The notes under the pieces: generated by a model
What the model was told of the DNA's origin: nothing
The model's database searches: none
The model's input: the letters and a program-made list of their open reading frames with translations, nothing else
Source: Noviherbaspirillum saxi
Lineage (GTDB): Bacteria; Pseudomonadota; Gammaproteobacteria; Burkholderiales; Burkholderiaceae_D
Assembly: GCF_003591035.1 (NCBI RefSeq)
Contig: NZ_QYUO01000002.1
Coordinates: forward strand, 310,001 to 374,000
DNA: 64,000 nucleotides
Direction of reading: 5' to 3'
Shown here: positions 15,424-24,541 of the stretch, piece after piece
Position numbering within the stretch: the first letter of the stretch is position 1
Layout of the letters: each line of letters begins with the position of its first letter
Made by a program: the position numbers and the translations under genes

Positions 15424-16301
15424 GTTCAAGCTCCGGTATCAGTAAAAGGTCTCTTAAGGGTTCGGTCCACGGTCCTGCGTCGGCTTGCTGCTGCCCACAT
15501 CCGGGTATACGCAGCAGCAGGGCGGTTTATTCCGTTCATTTCAAAATAATTTTGAATGGGATGAAAGATGCCGGAAGTTACCAACAGGAATAATCGGAAG
15601 TAAAAATGTTTTCATGTCATGTCCGCCCTTTCCAGTACCGAAGGTACGCCGATGAAGATTCACCACGTTTTCCTGAACTGAAGCCGCTTTCCCTGAAAAG
15701 ATGCAGCGCGGTCATTAAAAGCTTACAACTACGCTAAACCGATATTTCGGATGTCTTTACCAGGGTTGCATCGTGGAGGTTGAACGCTTGAAAAGATGAA
15801 AGCCAGCACTCTGCTTGCAATCACGACGCTGGCGGAGATCGGAGGGTGCTGCTTGCCCTCTGGATGGTACTGAAACAAGGCAAGTCGGCATGGATGCTGA
15901 TACCAACCGTCATTTCTATCGGCGAACGAAGAACCTGAGGCCAGTGCAACTGTTGCTCGGCCACACCAAGTTGGAGATTACGGTACGTTATCTTGGGATC
16001 GAGGTCGATGACGCGTTGGAGATCGCCGAACAGACTGAAGTATGACGTAAAGCGACCGGTCGAACCTGAAAAACGCATAGACGCTGACCGGCCCAGAATG
16101 CGGACATTTGGGGTTGGTGTCTATCAACCTTCTGTAATTAATCAAAGAGTGCAATTAAATATTTCTATAGCTTAGATAGTTAAAATGTTTTGGATGCCAT
16201 TCTGGCAAAAGTCTACACTCAAAATGCGCGTGAGAAGTTAGTACGGAAGACTCATCTTTTCAACATTCCAACATCAACAATAAGTTCGAGGAGAAGATAC
16301 T
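15424..16301. other. Long intergenic region with integrase remnant
   Basis: About 880 bp between the ECF operon and the PQQ sugar dehydrogenase. The only coding signal is the 3' end of a tyrosine recombinase at about 15815-16045. Sequence after 16100 turns AT-rich and probably holds the promoter of the sugar dehydrogenase. No sigma-54 motif was found here. Confidence 0.6.
15815..16045 (+). pseudogene. Tyrosine recombinase (phage integrase) C-terminal remnant
   Basis: The last 44 codons encode RTKNLRPVQLLLGHTKLEIT and VRYLGIEVDDALEIAEQTEV, the C-terminal end of a common tyrosine recombinase, with the GH box and the catalytic Tyr in RYLG. Everything upstream, including the two catalytic arginines, is missing or scrambled, so only a scar remains. 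It marks a past mobile element next to the PQQ sugar dehydrogenase gene set. Confidence 0.82.
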
Positions 16302-17567
16302 ATGCGTCGTACAAGGCTTATAAGCTGCATACTTTTGGCAAGTTCTGGAATCGCTGTTTCGGGTGCTGTCGTTGCGGCAGCACCGAATTTGTCAGCAACC
16401 CCCGTTTTGTCCAAATTGAGCAACCCGTGGGACATGGCCTTCCTGCCGGACGGTACCATGTTCTTTACCGAGAAATGCAACGGTCTATCGGTGCGAACGC
16501 CATCAGGCACCGTCAATCGCCTGCTCGGCATGAAGGACTCGAAGGGTTACGACACCACGGCCAACGACTTGTTTTGCGATGGCCAGGCCGGCATGAGCGG
16601 TGTTGCGGTCGACCCCGACTTCGCAAAGAACCGCTTCATCTACGTCTACTCTGCCTCCAGCATGTCGCAGCCACAGGCCAACCGCGTCATGCGCTTCGTT
16701 GTCAGCGACGATGCGACCAAGCTTTCTGACCGCAAGGACATTGTCGCCGACATCCCCTACAAGACTGCACCGAGCGACCACCCGTTCGGCGCGTCGGGCG
16801 CCCATAATGGCGGCCGCATCCGCTTTAGCCCCGGCGACGGCTTCCTGTACGTGACCACCGGCGACACCCACAACGGCGAAGTGCCGCAAAGTCCGACACG
16901 CATTGGCGGCAAAGTGCTGCGCATCGACCGCGAAGGCAAGGCTGCCCCCGGCAACAACGCGCCGCAGGGATTTGACCCGCGCATCTTCACGTATGGACAC
17001 CGTAATCCTCAAGGCATCGCTTTCCGTCCGGGGAGCAACCAACCGTTCACGGCTGAAAACGGACCATGGCATACCGACGAGGTGACCGCCCTGAAGGCTG
17101 GCGGCAACGCCGGATGGGACCCGCGCCCCAACGTCAACGGCCGCGGCGACTGCCCTGACAAGTATTGTGGCTACAGTCCCAATCAGATGGGTGCGGTCGA
17201 CCCGAAGGAGCGGTCCAAGTTCATGCCCATGACCGACCTGAAGGCCTATCCGAACGCGATGAAGCCGGCCTGGACCAACGAAGGCTTGTCCCAGGGTATG
17301 TCTTCTGGCGCCTTCCTGAGCGGCAAGCAGTGGAAGGATTGGGACGGCAAGATGATCGTCTCCCATATGGGCATCGGCATCCATGGAACCCCGGTCGGCA
17401 ACCGTTTGGATGTGCTGGACATCAGCGCCGACGGCCAGACTGCGAAGCGGACCACGGTGTCGCTGCCGATGCCGGCAGGACGCTTCCGCTCGGTGGTTCA
17501 GGGACCCGACGGTAATCTGTACGTCGCAACTGATGAGGGCGAAATCTACAAGATGACCCCGAACTGA
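16302..17567 (+). CDS. PQQ-dependent soluble aldose sugar dehydrogenase family protein
   Basis: A 421-residue protein with a signal peptide (cleavage near residue 26, VVAAAPN). It is a six-bladed GSDH/soluble-glucose-dehydrogenase-type propeller: NPWDMAFLPDGTMFFTE at the start, the catalytic-base region GAHNGGRIRFSPGDGFLYV with His168, then YGHRNPQGIAF and NAGWDPRPNVNG. These periplasmic enzymes oxidise aldoses or polyols with PQQ and pass electrons to a small cytochrome c, and one is encoded 180 bp downstream. Four cysteines (CNG, FCDGQ, DCPDKYC) suggest disulfides. The actual sugar is unknown. The downstream hairpin and cytochrome and TonB genes suggest one PQQ unit. Confidence 0.88.
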   Translation: MRRTRLISCILLASSGIAVSGAVVAAAPNLSATPVLSKLSNPWDMAFLPDGTMFFTEKCNGLSVRTPSGTVNRLLGMKDSKGYDTTANDLFCDGQAGMSGVAVDPDFAKNRFIYVYSASSMSQPQANRVMRFVVSDDATKLSDRKDIVADIPYKTAPSDHPFGASGAHNGGRIRFSPGDGFLYVTTGDTHNGEVPQSPTRIGGKVLRIDREGKAAPGNNAPQGFDPRIFTYGHRNPQGIAFRPGSNQPFTAENGPWHTDEVTALKAGGNAGWDPRPNVNGRGDCPDKYCGYSPNQMGAVDPKERSKFMPMTDLKAYPNAMKPAWTNEGLSQGMSSGAFLSGKQWKDWDGKMIVSHMGIGIHGTPVGNRLDVLDISADGQTAKRTTVSLPMPAGRFRSVVQGPDGNLYVATDEGEIYKMTPN

Positions 17568-17626
17568 TATTCCGCAAACCCCACTGTCGAATTGGCAGTG
17601 CCGCTATAAGTGGAAATATCTTTGGC

Positions 17627-17654
17627 AAACATGGCTTTCGGTCAAGCCATGTTT
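17627..17654 (+). terminator. Perfect 11-bp hairpin after the sugar dehydrogenase
   Basis: AAACATGGCTT-TCGGTC-AAGCCATGTTT forms a perfect 11-bp stem with a 6-base loop, 60 bp past the sugar dehydrogenase stop. It lacks a following T tract, so it is either a weak or rho-assisted terminator or an mRNA-stabilising hairpin that sets dehydrogenase and cytochrome levels apart. Confidence 0.5.
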
Positions 17655-17746
17655 GGTGATCAGTCCCCCGCTCGTAGCCTTGCTTCATGGCGGGTGGGCT
17701 GACATCGCAGGCCCGTCAGGGCGCGTTTGATATGGGGATCATGTTC

Positions 17747-18058
17747 ATGCACAAAGTTTTGGCTGTATGCATCGCTTCTGGCTTTTTGTTTTCGACAGGA
17801 TCGGCTTTTGCCAATGATGACTTGTTCAAGAAATCCAACTGTATGGCCTGTCATGCCGTTGATCAAAAACGGGTTGGCCCCTCCCTCAAGGAAGTGGCTG
17901 CCAAATACAACGGCGACAGCAGTGCGGTAGAAAAGCTGGCTATAAAGATCAAAGCTGGCGGCACCGGCGTTTGGGGCCAAATGCCCATGCCGCCACAACC
18001 TCAAGTCTCGGATGCCGATGCCAAGGTGCTGGCCGAATACGTCCTGTCGATCAAATAG
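17747..18058 (+). CDS. Small periplasmic cytochrome c (c551/c552 type)
   Basis: A 103-residue protein. The ATG at 17747 (MHKVLAVCIASGFLFSTGSA) was chosen because GGGGA lies eight bases upstream; ATG 17741 is the alternative. The signal peptide ends at SAFA. The mature part of about 80 residues has one haem site CMACH near its N-terminus and the late axial-ligand region WGQMPMPPQ with Met, as in class I cytochromes c551/c552. It is the probable electron acceptor of the PQQ sugar dehydrogenase upstream and passes electrons to a terminal oxidase. Confidence 0.88.
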   Translation: MHKVLAVCIASGFLFSTGSAFANDDLFKKSNCMACHAVDQKRVGPSLKEVAAKYNGDSSAVEKLAIKIKAGGTGVWGQMPMPPQPQVSDADAKVLAEYVLSIK

Positions 18059-18226
18059 TCCGACCTGCCAGTAATCGACCTGACATTCACATTTTGCTTT
18101 TTGAATCAACCAATAATTGCGCAACTGGTAGCACCCTTTGGATCTACCAGTAAGCGCATTTAGCGCTTTCGATCGAGGAAATTCCCCGTCATGGGCATCA
18201 ATAGTTTGCACCGAGAATAACGCGCC

Positions 18227-20314
18227 ATGGACAAAACCAATTCGCAACGCAGCATGCTGGCAACCATACTACTGGCTGGGTCATTCTTCGGAATCATTGC
18301 CGATGCCGCGGCCCAGCAGGAAAAACAGCTGGAAGAAGTCGTCGTCTCCGCAAGCCGCAGCGAGCAAAAGCGCTTCGACGCGCCGGCCTCGATCGACGCC
18401 ATCCAGGTCGATCCGCTGCGCGCCGCATCGCCCCTGGTCAATCTGTCAGAACTGCTCGGCACCGCGCCCGGCATCCAGATCCGCGAGCGGCAGAACTATG
18501 CGCAGGATCTGCAATTGTCAGTACGTGGTTTCGGCACCCGGTCCACCTTCGGCGTGCGCGGCGTGCGCATTCTTATCGACGGTATTCCGGCTACCATGCC
18601 CGACGGCCAGGGGCAGGCGGCCACGGCCACGCTGACTTCGGCGCGGCGCATCGAAATCCTGCGCGGGCCAGTGGCCCAGCTTTATGGCAATGCTGCGGGC
18701 GGTGTATTGCAGGTGTTTACCGCCGATCCGCCGCTGGCGCCGCAGGCGCCTTACGCCAGCGCCTCGGTCGGCGCGGGCAGCGACGGCCAGCGCCAGCTTG
18801 GATTCACACTGGCAGGCGGCGGCGAAACGCTCGGCGGCCTGCTCGATGTGTCGCGCTATGAGACCGACGGCTATCGCGATCACAGCGCGGCGGAACGAAC
18901 CCAAGTCAATGCCAAGGTCTTGTGGAAGCCATCGGCATCGACTACGGTCACCGGCATCGTCAACTTGTTCGACCTGCCGCTGGCGCAGGACCCGCTCGGC
19001 CTGACGCGCGCGCAGTTCGAACAGAACCCACGGCAGGTGGCGCCGGTCGCGCTGACATTCGATACCCGCAAGACCGTCGACCAGCAGCAGGCGGGTCTTG
19101 TGCTGGAGCATAAGTTCGACCGCAGCAATACCCTCAATGCGCGGCTGTATGCCGGCACGCGCGAGGTGTTCCAGACGCTGTCCTTTTCCGGCGCTGCGGC
19201 CAATTCTTCCGGAGGCGTGGTTGATCTCGACAACCACTATCGCGGCGCCGGTATCAGCTGGACCCATGCGACGCAGGCCGGCGGCATGCCGCTCAACTGG
19301 ACGGTCGGCATGGAGGCCGACGATCTCGACCAGACCCGGCGCGGCTTCATCAACAACAATGGCACTCCAGGCGAGCTGCGCCGAGACGAGCGCGCCAATG
19401 CCAACAATGTCGATTTCTTCGGCCAGGTGGACTGGACCTTCGCGCCGCAATGGAAAGCCACTGCGGGCGCGCGTACAAGCCGTGTGCGCTTTTCGGTCGA
19501 CGACCGCTATGTGACCGCCGCCAGCCCGAACGACAGCGGCAGCGTGGAATACCGCAATACCAGTCCGGTGCTCGGACTGGTTTGGTATGCCAACGACAAT
19601 CTCAACCTCTACGGCAACATCGGGCGTGGATTCGAGACGCCGACACTGGCGGAATCGGCATATCGCAGCGGCGGGACCGGCCCCAACCTCAGCCTGCAGC
19701 CGTCGAAGAGCCGGCAGGGTGAAATCGGCATGAAGTGGCGATCCGGCACACAGAGCGCGGATCTGGCCATATTCACCGCGCGCAGCCGCGATGAGATCGT
19801 GCCGCGGGCAACCGAGAACGGCCGCTCGATTTTCCAGAATGCCGACCGCGTGGAGCGGCGCGGCATTGAAGCAAGCTGGCGCAACAACTTGGGCAGCTTC
19901 AGCACGCAGCTCGCTTATACGCTGCTTGATGCCCGTTTCAAGCAAAGTTTCTCCAACGCGAACGGCGTTGTCGCCGCCGGCAACCGGCTACCTGGCGCGC
20001 CCATTCATAGCCTGTTCACCCAACTTGAATACCGACCTGCCGAAGGCTTGACTACGGCATTGGAGATGCGTCTCGAAAGCAAGACCTATGTCGATGACCT
20101 CAACAGCGAAGCCGAGCCCGGATACGCAGTCTTCAACCTGCGCGCCGCGCAGGAGTTCCGGGCAGGCGCAACGAGATGGACGCTGTTCGGCCGCATCGAC
20201 AATGTGTTCGACCGCGACTATGCGGGTTCGGTCATCGTCAATGACGGCAACCGCCGTTTCTATGAGCCTGCGCCGGGACGGCGCTTCTTCATCGGACTGC
20301 GGGCTTCGATCTAA
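18227..20314 (+). CDS. TonB-dependent outer-membrane receptor, PqqU-like (copy 1)
   Basis: A 695-residue receptor with a signal peptide ending at DAAAQ. The plug domain (VVVSASRSEQKRFDAPASID, NYAQDLQLSVRGFGTRSTFG, VRILIDGIPATMPDGQGQ, IEILRGPVAQLYGNAAGG) is followed by a 22-strand-type barrel ending in GRRFFIGLRASI with the aromatic-rich outer-membrane terminus. The plug style is that of the E. coli YncD/PqqU group, which imports PQQ. It is closely related to the receptor at 41933-44017 and, like that one, lies next to PQQ enzyme genes, so PQQ uptake is the best guess. A siderophore or other cofactor receptor is the alternative. The start has only a weak Shine-Dalgarno. Confidence 0.85.
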   Translation: MDKTNSQRSMLATILLAGSFFGIIADAAAQQEKQLEEVVVSASRSEQKRFDAPASIDAIQVDPLRAASPLVNLSELLGTAPGIQIRERQNYAQDLQLSVRGFGTRSTFGVRGVRILIDGIPATMPDGQGQAATATLTSARRIEILRGPVAQLYGNAAGGVLQVFTADPPLAPQAPYASASVGAGSDGQRQLGFTLAGGGETLGGLLDVSRYETDGYRDHSAAERTQVNAKVLWKPSASTTVTGIVNLFDLPLAQDPLGLTRAQFEQNPRQVAPVALTFDTRKTVDQQQAGLVLEHKFDRSNTLNARLYAGTREVFQTLSFSGAAANSSGGVVDLDNHYRGAGISWTHATQAGGMPLNWTVGMEADDLDQTRRGFINNNGTPGELRRDERANANNVDFFGQVDWTFAPQWKATAGARTSRVRFSVDDRYVTAASPNDSGSVEYRNTSPVLGLVWYANDNLNLYGNIGRGFETPTLAESAYRSGGTGPNLSLQPSKSRQGEIGMKWRSGTQSADLAIFTARSRDEIVPRATENGRSIFQNADRVERRGIEASWRNNLGSFSTQLAYTLLDARFKQSFSNANGVVAAGNRLPGAPIHSLFTQLEYRPAEGLTTALEMRLESKTYVDDLNSEAEPGYAVFNLRAAQEFRAGATRWTLFGRIDNVFDRDYAGSVIVNDGNRRFYEPAPGRRFFIGLRASI

Positions 20315-20329
20315 ACCACATTACCAATA

Positions 20330-20938
20330 GTGACGAGGAGACTTTATGAAATATCCAGTACAAGCATCACATACTCTGGCTGCCCTGACGCGGACGTGCT
20401 TCTGGACGTGAGCCTCAAGCCGGTAGATTTCGTTACGCAGCGCGTAGATATCGGTGCGCGTTATGGCACGGAAAGCTGGCTAGTGATCAAGCTGGACATC
20501 ATGCTGGTACCGTATAAAGGCGCCGGTCCTGCCTTGAATGACCTTGTTGGCGGCCACGTTGATATGATTTGCGATCAACCAGCCAGCACCACGGGCTGGA
20601 TCCAGAACGGCAATATCAAAGCAATCGCCCTCGCTACCAAGGAACGCCTGCCTACTTTGAAAGAGGTGCCCACCTTCGAGGAGAGTGGTCTGAAAAATCT
20701 TGAGCTTGCGGTTTGGCACGGCTTATACGCATCGAAAGGAACCTCCGCTCCTGTCGTGGCGAAGCTCAACTCGGCCTTGCAGACAGCATTGAAGGACCAG
20801 GCGGTAGTGTCGAAATGTGACAACTTGGGCGCGGCTCCCGCCAACTTGCAAACGTCCGAAGGGTTACGCGTTCATCTCAAATCGGAAGTTAACCGTCTTG
20901 GAACGGCTCTTCGTACGGCAGGGGTACCTCTGCAATAA
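20330..20938 (+). pseudogene. Bug-type tripartite tricarboxylate transporter binding protein remnant
   Basis: The C-terminal two thirds of a Bug (TctC) periplasmic solute-binding protein are readable: VPYKGAGPALNDLVGGHVDM, DQPASTTGWIQNGNIKAIAL, TKERLPTLKEVPTFEESGL, WHGLYASKGTSAPVVAKLN. A well-placed GAGGAG and ATG at 20346 (MKYPVQASHTLAAL) look like the original start and signal peptide, but they lie in another frame and stop after about 20 codons. About 130 residues of the first lobe are missing or frameshifted. It is therefore a broken gene directly behind the TonB receptor; no TctA/TctB partners are present. Confidence 0.78.
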
Positions 20939-21228
20939 GCAGCATCCCGATGAGGTTCATTCACTGTCTCATGTCACCGGGTCGATGCATGGACGCGAGT
21001 CCGTGTTTCGCGCCCGGCTAACTCCCGCCTCGAAAGCAATCCCGCGCAGTAGCCACCGATATGAACACGACAGGAATACGCCGCGGTTCACCACGGCTCA
21101 GTGGCTCAGGGTCATCAGCGGGCATCCCCACATCTTTCGACTCGACAGTACGCGTGCATTGTCGCTTCCTGGACTCGAATTTCCGCTGTTATGCCAGTTT
21201 CCGCTGTTATGCCAGATATGCCACCTTT

Positions 21229-22380
21229 TCACTCCTCCAATGAACCTCTTGACCGCTTAGCCGTGCGCAACGCATTGACAGCACTCCCAAGGAACCGATA
21301 GGCCTTTCCCTCTTCGCGCTCCACGTCGTGAAGCAGCCATTGTTTCGTCAGCCAGAGCCGCCCTTTGATTTCCTTTTTCAGGATTCTTCGGCTGTGCCTA
21401 AGGGCGCCGAAGTGGCTACGGAATACATCAAGATGCACGATGTCATGTCTGTCGGCAAGCAAACGATATTTGTATCCATAACGGCCCTGCAGCAGGTGGA
21501 ATCTTTTGCCGCCACGCGCGATGACGTCACAGATCGTATGGTAATAGCAGAGAATGCCCAGACTGTATTCGTTGTATTTAAGGTCGTGCGCGATCACATG
21601 CATCATGTAATTCTCGCCAATGCGAAATCCGATCGCGCCCGCGCAAACGCGGCCATCCACCGTAGCCATGCCGACGACGCCGCATCTCCTTGCATGCTCG
21701 ACAATCCAGCGTTCCTCCTCTTCATTGAAGCGGGGAACGATGTTCTTACTTTTCATTCTCGAACAGCTCAGTGCAATGATGTCACGGATATCCTGATCGC
21801 CAATTTCGTTCTCGACCAGGATACGGAACTGATATGAGGGGAAATCGTCGACCAGCGCCTTTGTGTATCGCTTTATGTTACGGCGCATGTTCTTTCCCAC
21901 TGCTGACTCATAGTCCCGAACCGTCGCCGGCAGATTGATTACCATGTCTTCGCTGCATGTCATCTCGTGCGATGGATACGCGAGAGCATGTTCAATCTTG
22001 CAGATTTCTGAAAACGAGATCATCTTCACTAATGGGAACCTGTTGAATATGTGCTCGGCGAATCGATTGATGTCCTCGGCACGCAGGTTCATGAATTGAC
22101 CGATAACCATGACTGCATTGCCGGCCAGCTTGTAAAGCAAAATCGATACAGCGGCATTGTTCTCAACAGCGACATAGGTACTTGCCCCAACCATCTCTTT
22201 TGCCATTAAAAAATAGGATGGGGAACAGTACAAGTGCCCGTATAAACGGTCGATTTCGGCGATCACGAATGCCGGCACTTCATTGTCATAACAGGAAATT
22301 TGTACCGCGTGGGGATGCGCGAATGCCGCACCGCTCATGAAACCCGTGGGATCGTCGACTACTTGCGCATTGATATCCAT
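21229..22380 (-). CDS. GNAT-fold acyl/acetyltransferase (Acetyltransf_6/BioF2-like)
   Basis: A 383-residue cytoplasmic protein from MDINAQVV at 22380; the in-frame upstream start adds ten unlikely residues. The C-terminal half holds the GNAT-like segment ERWIVEHARRCGVVGMATVD, GRVCAGAIGFRIGENYMMHV and YSLGILCYYHTICDVIARGG, as in PF13480 (CelD/BioF2/FemX-like) acyltransferases of polysaccharide or lipid biosynthesis. Residues VGKNMRRNIKRY look like a basic substrate-binding region. No pathway genes lie beside it. Function is known only at fold level. Confidence 0.7.
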   Translation of the reverse strand: MDINAQVVDDPTGFMSGAAFAHPHAVQISCYDNEVPAFVIAEIDRLYGHLYCSPSYFLMAKEMVGASTYVAVENNAAVSILLYKLAGNAVMVIGQFMNLRAEDINRFAEHIFNRFPLVKMISFSEICKIEHALAYPSHEMTCSEDMVINLPATVRDYESAVGKNMRRNIKRYTKALVDDFPSYQFRILVENEIGDQDIRDIIALSCSRMKSKNIVPRFNEEEERWIVEHARRCGVVGMATVDGRVCAGAIGFRIGENYMMHVIAHDLKYNEYSLGILCYYHTICDVIARGGKRFHLLQGRYGYKYRLLADRHDIVHLDVFRSHFGALRHSRRILKKEIKGRLWLTKQWLLHDVEREEGKAYRFLGSAVNALRTAKRSRGSLEE

Positions 22381-22578
22381 ATCGTTTCCATTCCTTGATG
22401 TCCGACGCAAGAACCAATTCCCCCTCGTTTTATTCCTTAAACAGAAACAACGCTATGCGCCAGGCCAACATATCGCCATTTTTTTGCATCAAGGACCGCT
22501 TGAGCGTTTTGAGGCCGTTGTTATGGGTTGGGATTAGTCCCTTGGCAGTATCGAACTTTGCGCAGCACACCGGCCGCT

Positions 22579-23055
22579 TCAGCGCAACGGTAACCGGGAA
22601 GTCGCCTTGATTTCACGCATGGCAAGGCTGGAGCGGATCGATGTGACGCCTGGCAGTTTGCGCAGCACATGCGTGACGAATTCGCCATAGGCATCGAGAT
22701 CGCGCGTCACCACCTGCAGGAAATAGTCGGCTTCGCCGCTGACGTTATGGCAGGACAGCACTTCCGGAATCGACTGTATCGCTGCTTCAAACTGCGCCGG
22801 CTGCTCGCCGGTGTGGTTTGCGAAATTGATTTGCACAAAAGCAACCAATCCAAAACCCAGTTTGCGTCGATCGGTACGCGCCTCATAGCCTGTGATATAG
22901 CCCTCATCTTCCAGCCGCCGCAAGCGCCGCCACACCGGTGTTTCCGATAGGTGCAGGCGCTCCGCCAGCCGCGCATTGGACATGCGTCCTTCTTCCTGCA
23001 GCAAGGCGACTATGCGAAGGTCGACATCATCCAACCCTACTTGAGACGATTTCAT
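22579..23055 (-). CDS. Lrp/AsnC family transcriptional regulator
   Basis: A 158-residue protein: N-terminal helix-turn-helix (DVDLRIVALLQEEGRMSNARL, SETPVWRRLRRLEDEGYI) followed by an AsnC_trans_reg/RAM ligand domain (VLSCHNVSGEADYFLQVV, LRKLPGVTSIRSSLAMREIK). It is divergent from the LysE-type exporter at 23210, a common pairing in which an amino acid effector induces its exporter. The 154-bp gap between them is AT-rich and likely holds the operator. Confidence 0.9.
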   Translation of the reverse strand: MKSSQVGLDDVDLRIVALLQEEGRMSNARLAERLHLSETPVWRRLRRLEDEGYITGYEARTDRRKLGFGLVAFVQINFANHTGEQPAQFEAAIQSIPEVLSCHNVSGEADYFLQVVTRDLDAYGEFVTHVLRKLPGVTSIRSSLAMREIKATSRLPLR

Positions 23056-23209
23056 TTAAATGACCGTTATTTTATGAAAGAATCTTCTAAATATAGACGA
23101 TTTGCCGCTGGATTTTGCGAGAAAAACCTTTCTGAAGTGGAAGATAATTCAGTTATCAATTTTGACTCGGCGCAGCTGAACGCCGATCTTCCTCATCAGG
23201 AGCCTTGTC

Positions 23210-23815
23210 ATGGACGCCACCCTGTTTTCCCTCTATTTCTCCGCGCTGGTCGCCGTATATCTGCTGCCCGGCCCCGATATGGCACTGGTAGTCGCCACCG
23301 GCGCCAGTCGCGGCGTGCGCATGGCATTGGTGACCAGTCTTGGCATTGCCTTGTCGCGCGGTATGCATGTGTTCATGTCTGGTCTCGGCCTGGCTGCGTT
23401 GATGGCGGCGCATCCGGTGTTGCTCGATGTGGTGCGGTGGGGCGGCGCGGCTTATCTGCTCTTTCTTGCATGGCAGGTGCTAAGAGCTGACATGAGGGTC
23501 GACACGACGCAGGGCGCCGAAGGATCTGCAGCATCCGGCTTTACGCGCGGATTGCTGACCAACCTGCTCAATCCTAAGGCATTGATGTTTTGCGGGTTGT
23601 TCCTGCCGCAATTTGTGGCGCCGGAACGCGGCCCGGTACTGTTGCAGTTTGTGTGGCTGGGAGCGATTCTGGTCGCGGTTGGCTTTGCATTCGATGCCAT
23701 CTATGCAGTATTGGCGGCCCGTCTGAGCCGCCGGGTCAGGTCGGCTTCGCCCTTCAGAAAATGGCTGTTGCCGACGGTGTTCGTGCTGCTTGCGGGGCGG
23801 CTGGTGGCAAGCTGA
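23210..23815 (+). CDS. LysE/RhtB family amino acid exporter
   Basis: A 201-residue membrane protein with six predicted hydrophobic segments. The N-terminus LFSLYFSALVAVYLLPGPDM carries the LysE family GPD motif, and the central NLLNPKALMFCGLFLPQFV segment is typical of LysE/RhtB exporters. An AGGAG-like site precedes the ATG. It should export an amino acid or homoserine-like compound under control of the divergent Lrp regulator. The substrate cannot be named. Confidence 0.9.
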   Translation: MDATLFSLYFSALVAVYLLPGPDMALVVATGASRGVRMALVTSLGIALSRGMHVFMSGLGLAALMAAHPVLLDVVRWGGAAYLLFLAWQVLRADMRVDTTQGAEGSAASGFTRGLLTNLLNPKALMFCGLFLPQFVAPERGPVLLQFVWLGAILVAVGFAFDAIYAVLAARLSRRVRSASPFRKWLLPTVFVLLAGRLVAS

Positions 23816-23825
23816 TCAACAAACT

Positions 23826-24380
23826 TCAAGTGTAATACCAATGCCAAGGCTCGTAGCTGAAACCACTGGCATTGTGTCGCGGATAGGAGAGCACGAATCC
23901 GAAGTCTTTTGCCCTATCCGACAACCACCCAAATGCGGCGGTATGTTCAAACGGTTCTTCACGCGGTACGCAGCCTGGCGTATTGATATCGACGGCGCGG
24001 CCGGTGTGGTGTTCGCTGTAGCCGGGCGGTGCGCTCAATGTGAAGATGGTCGCCAGCGGCATGCCGCGTTCCATCTTTTCGCGCACGATCGCCGACTGGC
24101 TTGCGAGGTCGCGATAGGCTGACACGACATACAAGCCGATGCCATCGCGGCCCGCTTCGGCTTTCATTTCCTTCCAGGCGGCGGCGGCCGGTGGAATCAG
24201 CAAATGCTCTTCGCCGTCGGAGGCGGTTTCCGCAATCGCGAGATGCGCGGCTTCGCGGTGAAAAGGCAAGCCCGTTCGAGCTACCGCAGCTTCAGGAATA
24301 CCGAGCGCAGCGAGCGCTTCGGCTACCCTGCTTTCATAATCGTCAATCGGGGTCGCGGTGTGGCTATGAAGGGAATGCAT
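23826..24380 (-). CDS. M15 family D,D-/L,D-carboxypeptidase-like peptidase (VanY/DacB type)
   Basis: A 184-residue protein with all family landmarks: SAYRDLASQ, the zinc ligands in SEHHTGRAVDI (His and Asp), and the C-terminal EPWHWYY with catalytic Glu and third ligand His. No signal peptide is visible, so it may act in the cytoplasm on recycled muropeptides or be exported another way. It is convergent with the LysE gene with 10 bp between the stops. Confidence 0.85.
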   Translation of the reverse strand: MHSLHSHTATPIDDYESRVAEALAALGIPEAAVARTGLPFHREAAHLAIAETASDGEEHLLIPPAAAAWKEMKAEAGRDGIGLYVVSAYRDLASQSAIVREKMERGMPLATIFTLSAPPGYSEHHTGRAVDINTPGCVPREEPFEHTAAFGWLSDRAKDFGFVLSYPRHNASGFSYEPWHWYYT

Positions 24381-24541
24381 TGCGGGCCTGGTTCTTCGGC
24401 AAGGTTTGACAGATGGCGAGAGTTGCGGAAATCTCCGCCCGCCGATTGTAGCTTGATCGGGAATCGCCGTTGCAGCGACACGCCGGAACTTGAAATTGAA
24501 CTATGATGATCGCCCTCTGAACCGATGCATGCGACGCGAAT

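Noticed and set aside
18180..18226. Possible sigma-54 promoter before PqqU-like copy 1 (TGGGCATCAATAGTTTGCA)
   Set aside because: The GG to GC spacing is two to three bases too long for sigma-54, so copy 1 is probably controlled differently from copy 2.
18518..19945. Minus-strand 475-codon reading opposite the TonB receptor
   Set aside because: Shadow reading; its His/Arg/Gln-rich composition lacks domains, and the plus strand encodes a full receptor. The same kind of shadow recurs opposite the second receptor (42224-43315).
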